Source: Clostridiales bacterium (lineage in GTDB: Bacteria; Bacillota; Clostridia; Lachnospirales; Lachnospiraceae). From it: a stretch of 57,908 bases of DNA. The notes beneath the pieces were generated by a model. That model saw only the letters and a list, made by a program, of their open reading frames with translations. It was not told the origin of the DNA and did no database searches. The DNA lies in assembly GCA_022778745.1 (NCBI GenBank), contig JALFSR010000029.1, positions 1 through 57,908 of the forward strand, in the 5' to 3' direction. This document shows, in pieces, positions 53,111 to 57,908 of this stretch (the first letter of the stretch is position 1; each line of letters starts with the position of its first letter). A program made the position numbers and the translations under genes.

Positions 53111-54520
53111 ATGGTTTTTAGCAGTTTAATTTTTTTATTCCGCTTCTTGCCAGCAGTTCTTTGTGTTTATTTCATCACTCCACGTTTCTTAAAAAATACA
53201 GTGCTTTTTATTGCAAGCCTTATTTTTTATGCGTGGGGTGAACCTATTTATGTCGTGCTCATGTTATTTTCTACTGTAGTTGATTACACACATGGACTGC
53301 TTGTACAGCATTTTAAAGACCGTCATCAGATCAAACAAGCACGTATTATCGTGGCTTCTTCTGTCATAATTAACCTTAGTTTATTATATTTCTTTAAATA
53401 TGCATCGTTCCTTGCACAGTCAATTTATACTATTTTTGGAGTTTTAATTCCGATTCCTGAAGTTACACTTCCAATCGGAATTTCTTTTTATACTTTTCAG
53501 ACAATGTCTTATACAATTGACATTTACCGTGGAGAGGCATCTGTACAGCGAAATATTATTTCCTTTGGCACTTATATTTCATTGTTTCCACAGCTGATTG
53601 CTGGTCCAATCGTACGTTACAAAAGTATTTTTCAACAACTCAACAAACGTGACGAGACATGGGAGAGCTTTGCAGTAGGCGTTTCTCGTTTTACGATCGG
53701 TCTTGGAAAAAAAGTACTTCTTGCAAACTCTATCGGGCTGCTTTGGGATACAATTTCTGCTGCAGGCAGCAGTGATCTTGGCTTAATGACTGCTTGGATG
53801 GGGGCATTTGCATTTGGATTTCAAATTTATTTTGATTTTTCTGGATATTCCGATATGGCAATTGGTCTTGGCTCCATGTTTGGTTTCCATTTTCCAGAGA
53901 ACTTCCATTATCCTTATCTCTCCCGAAGCATTACCGAATTTTGGCGCAGATGGCATATTTCACTTGGAACATGGTTTCGAGAATATGTGTACATCCCTCT
54001 TGGGAGCAACCGCAACGGTTCTATTGTGCAGCTGCGCAATTTGCTGATTGTATGGGGATTGACAGGATTATGGCACGGTGCAAGCTGGAACTTTGTTATA
54101 TGGGGACTTTGGTTTTTCTTCTGGATCGTATTAGAGAAATTTGTTCTTCTTCGATTGTTTAATTATCTGCAATCACCCAGTTCTCATCTTTGCAGCAAAT
54201 TGACCGGATTTTTTATGCATATCTATACTATTGTTATTGTCGCAGTTGGATGGGTACTATTTGCATTTGAACGACTCAACTATGGACTGCATTATATCCG
54301 TATTATGTTTTGTTCCTGGGATCATTTGATTGACAGCCAAACACTATTTTTGCTGTCAAATTATGGATTGCTATTTTTATTGTGTACAATCGGCTCGCTT
54401 CATCTGCGCATTCGGCTTCCAGCAGCACTAAAAACGGCTGCGTGTATGATAATCTTTCTTCTTTGTATTGTTTATCTTGTCGATGCTACGTATAATCCAT
54501 TTTTATATTTTCGATTTTAA
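53111..54520 (+). CDS. MBOAT-family O-acyltransferase (AlgI/DltB-like)
   Basis: 469 residues, 10-12 hydrophobic segments. Characteristic blocks: FYAWGEPIYV, LPIGISFYTFQTMSYTIDIYRG, FPQLIAGPIVRY, FDFSGYSDMAIGLGSMFGF, SITEFWRRWHISL and GLWHGASWNFVIWG. H282 and H322 are the conserved His pair, the latter the presumed catalytic residue. Such proteins move acyl groups across the membrane for O-acylation of surface polysaccharides. TATGGAGTTTAT precedes the ATG. Paired with a downstream DHHW protein, as AlgI is with AlgJ/AlgX. Confidence 0.93.
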   Translation: MVFSSLIFLFRFLPAVLCVYFITPRFLKNTVLFIASLIFYAWGEPIYVVLMLFSTVVDYTHGLLVQHFKDRHQIKQARIIVASSVIINLSLLYFFKYASFLAQSIYTIFGVLIPIPEVTLPIGISFYTFQTMSYTIDIYRGEASVQRNIISFGTYISLFPQLIAGPIVRYKSIFQQLNKRDETWESFAVGVSRFTIGLGKKVLLANSIGLLWDTISAAGSSDLGLMTAWMGAFAFGFQIYFDFSGYSDMAIGLGSMFGFHFPENFHYPYLSRSITEFWRRWHISLGTWFREYVYIPLGSNRNGSIVQLRNLLIVWGLTGLWHGASWNFVIWGLWFFFWIVLEKFVLLRLFNYLQSPSSHLCSKLTGFFMHIYTIVIVAVGWVLFAFERLNYGLHYIRIMFCSWDHLIDSQTLFLLSNYGLLFLLCTIGSLHLRIRLPAALKTAACMIIFLLCIVYLVDATYNPFLYFRF

Positions 54521-54582
54521 AATACAATTGCCAAATAAGAACGTAAAGCCACTCGATCTATTCAACTTGAAAGGATTTTTAT

Positions 54583-55731
54583 ATGAAACGTATTACTGTT
54601 TGTTGTTTCCTTTTCCTGCTTGGAAGCTTTACCATTTTCAGTCTTGTTTTTCCTGAGACATTCTTTTCTGAAAAAGAAAATCGTTTTCTTCAAACAAGAC
54701 CAAATTTTTCCACACATAAGCTTATGAATGGAACATTTGGCCAAGAATATGAGTCTTATCTTTCCGATCAATTTCCATTTCGAGATACATGGATTTCATT
54801 TCATGCTCAAATGGAACGCACAATAGGAAAGACAAAAATTAATAATGTTTATGTTGGAAAAGACAATTATTTTATGGAATCCTTTGATTCCTTGACCTTT
54901 TCATCTGCACAGGCACAAAAAAATATTGACTCTCTTGCTTGTCTAAACACTTATTTACAAACAGTAGGAGTCAATAGTCGTATTATGATTATCCCAACGG
55001 CATCAGAAATATTAACAGAAAAGCTTCCGCCTTTTGCTCATCCTTACAGTCAAGATTCCTTTTTGAATCAAATTGAACAGCAAGTGGGATATCCTTCCTC
55101 TCTTTGTATGGCAGTCTCTCATACATTGTCTGACCATGCAAATGAGGAAATTTATTACCGCACTGACCACCACTGGACGTCATTAGGAGCATTTTATGCG
55201 TATGAGACATGGGCAAATTCACTTGGCATCATACTTTATAAAAAGGAAAATTTTGATATCCAAACCGTTTCTTCTAATTTTTATGGAACAATTAATGCGA
55301 AGCTTCCGCTTGCCACTATACCTGATTCCATCCATACGTATACAAATCGTTTTGTTTCCTTTACAGCGATTTATAACAAAAATCCCGATACAACACGCAC
55401 AAGTCTTTTTGATTTGACGGCACTGTCCAAACGAGATCAGTACAGTCTCTATCTCGGAGGCAACTACGGTTTAATTGAAATCACTCCAACTAATCCCGTC
55501 TCTTCTTCAACACGCCGTCTTCTCATCATAAAAGATTCTTATGCCAATTGCTTTGCCCCAATTGCCGCAGGACATTTTGCATACACCGCAGTCATTGACC
55601 CACGATTTTATTCCGATAATATCAAAGATTTTATAACTAAAAATAAAATTACAGACCTGTTAGTGTTATACAGTGCATCCGGCTTTGCGCAAGACCGCTA
55701 TTTTTCTATGTTAGTATCTTCTATACACTGA
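54583..55731 (+). CDS. DHHW-motif (AlgJ/AlgX-like) extracytoplasmic acyltransferase partner
   Basis: 382 residues. N-terminal signal anchor (about 4-23). Family motifs: ENRFLQTRP, YLSDQFPFRD, GKDNYFME and YYRTDHHWTSLGAFYAYETW (D195, H196, H197, W198); the Asp-His pair corresponds to the catalytic residues of AlgJ/AlgX SGNH-like domains. The serine block is probably IIKDSYANCFAPI near the C-terminus. It should transfer acyl groups delivered by the MBOAT protein to an exported glycan. AAAGGATTTTTAT precedes the ATG. Last gene of the cassette. Confidence 0.9.
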   Translation: MKRITVCCFLFLLGSFTIFSLVFPETFFSEKENRFLQTRPNFSTHKLMNGTFGQEYESYLSDQFPFRDTWISFHAQMERTIGKTKINNVYVGKDNYFMESFDSLTFSSAQAQKNIDSLACLNTYLQTVGVNSRIMIIPTASEILTEKLPPFAHPYSQDSFLNQIEQQVGYPSSLCMAVSHTLSDHANEEIYYRTDHHWTSLGAFYAYETWANSLGIILYKKENFDIQTVSSNFYGTINAKLPLATIPDSIHTYTNRFVSFTAIYNKNPDTTRTSLFDLTALSKRDQYSLYLGGNYGLIEITPTNPVSSSTRRLLIIKDSYANCFAPIAAGHFAYTAVIDPRFYSDNIKDFITKNKITDLLVLYSASGFAQDRYFSMLVSSIH

Positions 55732-55744
55732 CACTTCAACATCT

Positions 55745-55815
55745 AAAGCTCATTGAGTTCTTATATATCTTCAATTCCAGATATACCAGAAAGTATATAA
55801 GACCAATGAGCTTTT
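55745..55815. terminator. Bidirectional terminator, DHHW gene/AIM24-like gene
   Basis: AAAGCTCATTG and CAATGAGCTTTT, with inner CTTATATA / TATATAAG pairing. T/A runs on both sides; lies between convergent genes. Confidence 0.8.
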
Positions 55816-55846
55816 ATTGAATAAGCATTTTACAGTAGTTTTATTT

Positions 55847-56527
55847 TTAGCTTTTTGTTATAAGAAACGGCTGAAGTGTTTTTGCTACATTGTTAATTGG
55901 CATTGTCTGCAAAATTACTCTTCCAGGTCCCGTAATAACTGTATTGAATAATCCTTCTCCACCAAACAGCATATTTTTTATTCCTGGAACAGATTGAATA
56001 TCCATCGAACAAGTCGCTGACATCGCTGCCAAATATCCAGTATCAATAATAATCTGCTGTCCTGCTTCCAACTCATATTCAACCGCTGATCCGTCGATTT
56101 CCAAAAATGCAATTCCGTTTCCAGACAGCCGCTGCATAATAAATCCTTCTCCGCCAAACAATCCACTTCCGATTTTTTTACGGAAAAATACAGATAATTC
56201 TACATTTCTTTCTGATGCAAGAAATGCCATCTTCTGAACAATTAAATCGTTGCCTGGTGTAATTTTTACTGCGCGAATCTCGCCTGGAAAACTTGATGCA
56301 AATGCAATTAATCCTGGACCACCTTTTGCAGTATAAATGTTTTGGAAAATTGCCTCTCCTGACACTAATCGTCCAAATGCCTTTCCAATATTTCCACCTC
56401 CGCTCGTCTCCATCTTCATATTCGGCGACATCCAACTCATGGAACCTCTTTCTGTAATCACTTGTTCATTCTGTTCCAATTTACATACTACAACTGGCAA
56501 TGTCTCCCCTTTTATTTCGTAACGCAT
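55847..56527 (-). CDS. AIM24/TIGR00266-family protein
   Basis: 226 residues, all-beta. ITERGSMSWMSPNMKMET, GEAIFQNIYTAKGGPGLIAFAS, PGEIRAVKI, SGLFGGEGFIMQRLSGNGIAFLEIDG and LFGGEGLFNTVITGPGRVILQTMP are diagnostic. Duplicated halves are visible. The function is unknown; the mitochondrial namesake affects inner-membrane organisation. AAGGGAAAGAAA precedes the ATG. Gap of 52 nt to the PHP gene on the same strand. Confidence 0.9.
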   Translation of the reverse strand: MRYEIKGETLPVVVCKLEQNEQVITERGSMSWMSPNMKMETSGGGNIGKAFGRLVSGEAIFQNIYTAKGGPGLIAFASSFPGEIRAVKITPGNDLIVQKMAFLASERNVELSVFFRKKIGSGLFGGEGFIMQRLSGNGIAFLEIDGSAVEYELEAGQQIIIDTGYLAAMSATCSMDIQSVPGIKNMLFGGEGLFNTVITGPGRVILQTMPINNVAKTLQPFLITKS

Positions 56528-56579
56528 TTTCTTTCCCTTCTTTAACTTTTTTATTGTTCTTGCATTTATATAAATTGTT

Positions 56580-57365
56580 TTAATACTTTTTTAACTCTTT
56601 TGTACGCTTATGGCTCTTTGCCCATCCTCCAACTTTATTATAAACAAAAAATGAATTAATTAAAATTTTATTCCATCTTCCAATCTTTTCCTTCGTAGTA
56701 CGATGATAAAATGTTCCTCCACAGGCAATCCTCGGACGTGATTTTACATATTCAATCAAATCTGACTCACATTGAATCCAACTTGGGAACCGCGCATATC
56801 CCATTCCAATACAGTCCAAACGATGTGCATCACTTCCGCCAAATCCTGGCTTTCCATATTTTTTTGCCAACCGCATCGCAGCACGGTTTGCATCGGCATT
56901 TTCACATGCATTAAAAATTTCTACAAAATCCACTTGTTTCATAATCAAGTCGATCATTCCCTTTTTTCTTCGCGTCTTAATAATGCTTACATACTTTTCT
57001 CCATACGGATGCGCAGGTCCTACGATTCCTCCAAAATAGTGAACAATCTGAATTAATGCCAACACTGGCAGTCCTCTCATCTCTAACACACGTAATTTTA
57101 CTCCCTCTGGCATAATTACAAGCATATGTCCACAATCTATCGTGTCATATTCAACTCCCTTTAACACAACAAAATCTTTATGGCGTTTTCCTTTAATACT
57201 TTTCTTCCACTGACGATAGCCATCATAAGAATCATGATCTGATACAAGCATTCCTCCAAAACCCTTTTTCTTTAATGCCGCTATATAATCCTCTATCATG
57301 ACCTTGCCGTCTACGGAACCTTCCTTTGTATGGCAATGCATGTCAAATTTAACATATTCTTCCAC
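56580..57365 (-). CDS. PHP-domain phosphoesterase
   Basis: 261 residues. Metal ligands of the PHP fold: DMHCHTKEGSVDG (HxH), LVSDHDSYDG, VEYDT, GPAHPYGEK and FGGSDAHRLDCIG. Likely hydrolyses a phosphoester or nucleotide; substrate unknown. The C-terminal ~45 residues are basic (KSRPRIACGGTFYHRTTKEKIGRW). Start codon GTG at 57365 with AAAGGTGGTG upstream. First gene of a minus-strand pair with the AIM24-like gene. Confidence 0.88.
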   Translation of the reverse strand: MEEYVKFDMHCHTKEGSVDGKVMIEDYIAALKKKGFGGMLVSDHDSYDGYRQWKKSIKGKRHKDFVVLKGVEYDTIDCGHMLVIMPEGVKLRVLEMRGLPVLALIQIVHYFGGIVGPAHPYGEKYVSIIKTRRKKGMIDLIMKQVDFVEIFNACENADANRAAMRLAKKYGKPGFGGSDAHRLDCIGMGYARFPSWIQCESDLIEYVKSRPRIACGGTFYHRTTKEKIGRWNKILINSFFVYNKVGGWAKSHKRTKELKKY

Positions 57366-57726
57366 TACAATAACACCACCTTTCTTAACAGCAAAACAAA
57401 CTATAAATATCCACTTTACTCATTTCACAACAATTATATCTTTTGTATTATACCTCAGTTTGTACTATTTTACAATAAAATCTATATATCAAATCAAAAT
57501 ATCGTAAAATTTTCAAATCTATACCCTATTTTTTTCTTGCTATTTCGGAAATATCATAGTATATTACAATTATATCAGGGAAAAAATCAATTTTGCTACA
57601 ATATTCTTTTAATTGAAATTGCCATTCTTTTCACATGATTTTAGAATAATTTGGGGTGGTTATTCTTTATATTCAAAAGATTTGGCTTTTTTATATTATT
57701 ATTTATTTAAAGAGGTTTCATTTTTT

Positions 57727-57780
57727 ATGAAAGGACATGCATACAAGTGGAAAAACCGCTTATTTGCACAATGTCATTAA
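57727..57780 (+). CDS. Possible 17-codon small protein or leader peptide
   Basis: ATG at 57727 preceded by AAAGAGG (10-nt spacing). The product MKGHAYKWKNRLFAQCH is basic and not hydrophobic, so it is not a typical type I toxin. A terminator follows within 50 nt, which would make a short independent transcript; no convincing promoter was found. It could be a chance frame. Confidence 0.3.
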   Translation: MKGHAYKWKNRLFAQCH

Positions 57781-57786
57781 CTTTAG

Positions 57787-57829
57787 AAAATGGGTATGTT
57801 TGTAATAAGCTAACATATCCATTTTTTTA
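57787..57829 (+). terminator. Intrinsic terminator after the 17-codon frame
   Basis: AAAATGGGTATGTT pairs with TAACATATCCATTTT (one G-T wobble), then more T residues (seven in the run). Confidence 0.75.
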
Positions 57830-57908
57830 CGGCTATCAGATGTGTTTCATTATTTATGGGCGCAAAAGTCCCTTTGGCTTATACACATTATATTGATAAA
57901 TCAATTTC

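Larger units (their letters stand above)
57366..57908. other. AT-rich terminal intergenic region
   Basis: No sizeable gene. It holds a 17-codon frame with a ribosome site (57727-57780) and a terminator (57787-57829). A large gene may begin beyond the window. Confidence 0.55.

Noticed and set aside
1..57908. CRISPR array, prophage or integrated conjugative element
   Set aside because: No regularly spaced short repeats, phage structural genes, integrases or conjugation genes were seen; the gene content is mostly housekeeping.
1..57908. tRNA or rRNA genes
   Set aside because: No cloverleaf with a GGTTCGA-type T-arm and no rRNA-like sequence was recognised; a tRNAscan run would settle it.

Overview
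The window reads as a chromosomal segment of a low-GC, spore-forming anaerobic Firmicute, most likely a member of the Lachnospiraceae. The evidence is the gene set: type III glutamine synthetase, LL-diaminopimelate aminotransferase, the short ProRS under a T-box, a DUF1858 redox-disulfide protein, a SipL-like spore coat protein, a CotS-like protein, a YtvI-like permease, and a DUF4358/MBOAT/DHHW cassette. The taxon is inferred from gene content only. No rRNA, tRNA or CRISPR array was seen.

Layout. 1-6.2 kb: an Mn2+-type (yybP-ykoY) riboswitch driving a CaCA exchanger, then glnN, fba and a divergent dus gene. 6.3-8.7 kb: a scar in which the 3' end of a cstA-like gene abuts an orphan coding remnant and then a 1.69-kb IS4-family element with 18-bp inverted repeats. 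8.7-15.5 kb: a complete phosphate regulon on the minus strand (pstS-pstC-pstA-pstB-phoU-phoB-phoR) behind a clear PHO box. 15.6-23.5 kb: a GNAT protein, an M28 peptidase, a broken alpha/beta hydrolase, a PrcB-like lipoprotein, phosphoglucomutase, an LTA-synthase-like protein and a CotS-like pseudokinase. 23.7-34.4 kb: a strongly structured unidentified RNA, a SEC-C protein, GtrA, an MBL/beta-CASP protein, dapL, DegV, nadE, a CCA-adding enzyme and a zinc-ribbon/LRR membrane protein. 34.4-44.7 kb: T-box-proS, ytvI, rluA/metK behind a SAM-I riboswitch, a lipoprotein, then a minus-strand run of Mn-PPase, flavin reductase, aroK and murA. 44.7-57.9 kb: a small membrane protein, an NYN-domain protein, galE-glk, a DUF1858 protein, sipL, the DUF4358-MBOAT-DHHW cassette, an AIM24-like protein and a PHP phosphoesterase.

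Regulation is unusually readable. There are three textbook cis-acting RNAs (Mn2+, T-box, SAM-I), a PHO box with three 6-bp repeats at 11-bp period, and several promoters with 17-18 bp spacers. Several promoters or terminators are embedded in the 3' coding ends of neighbouring genes.

The most promising undescribed material is non-coding. (1) A dispersed structured repeat has a near-complete copy at 52156-52340 and partial copies near 5.2, 8.7, 15.6, 18.5, 28.3 and 45.1 kb. It has a closing stem, two internal hairpins with G-U and compensating changes between copies, and a 3' hairpin. (2) A single-copy multibranched RNA at about 23726-23882 has its own consensus-like promoter. Neither could be matched to a known family by eye. 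Covariance searches would decide.
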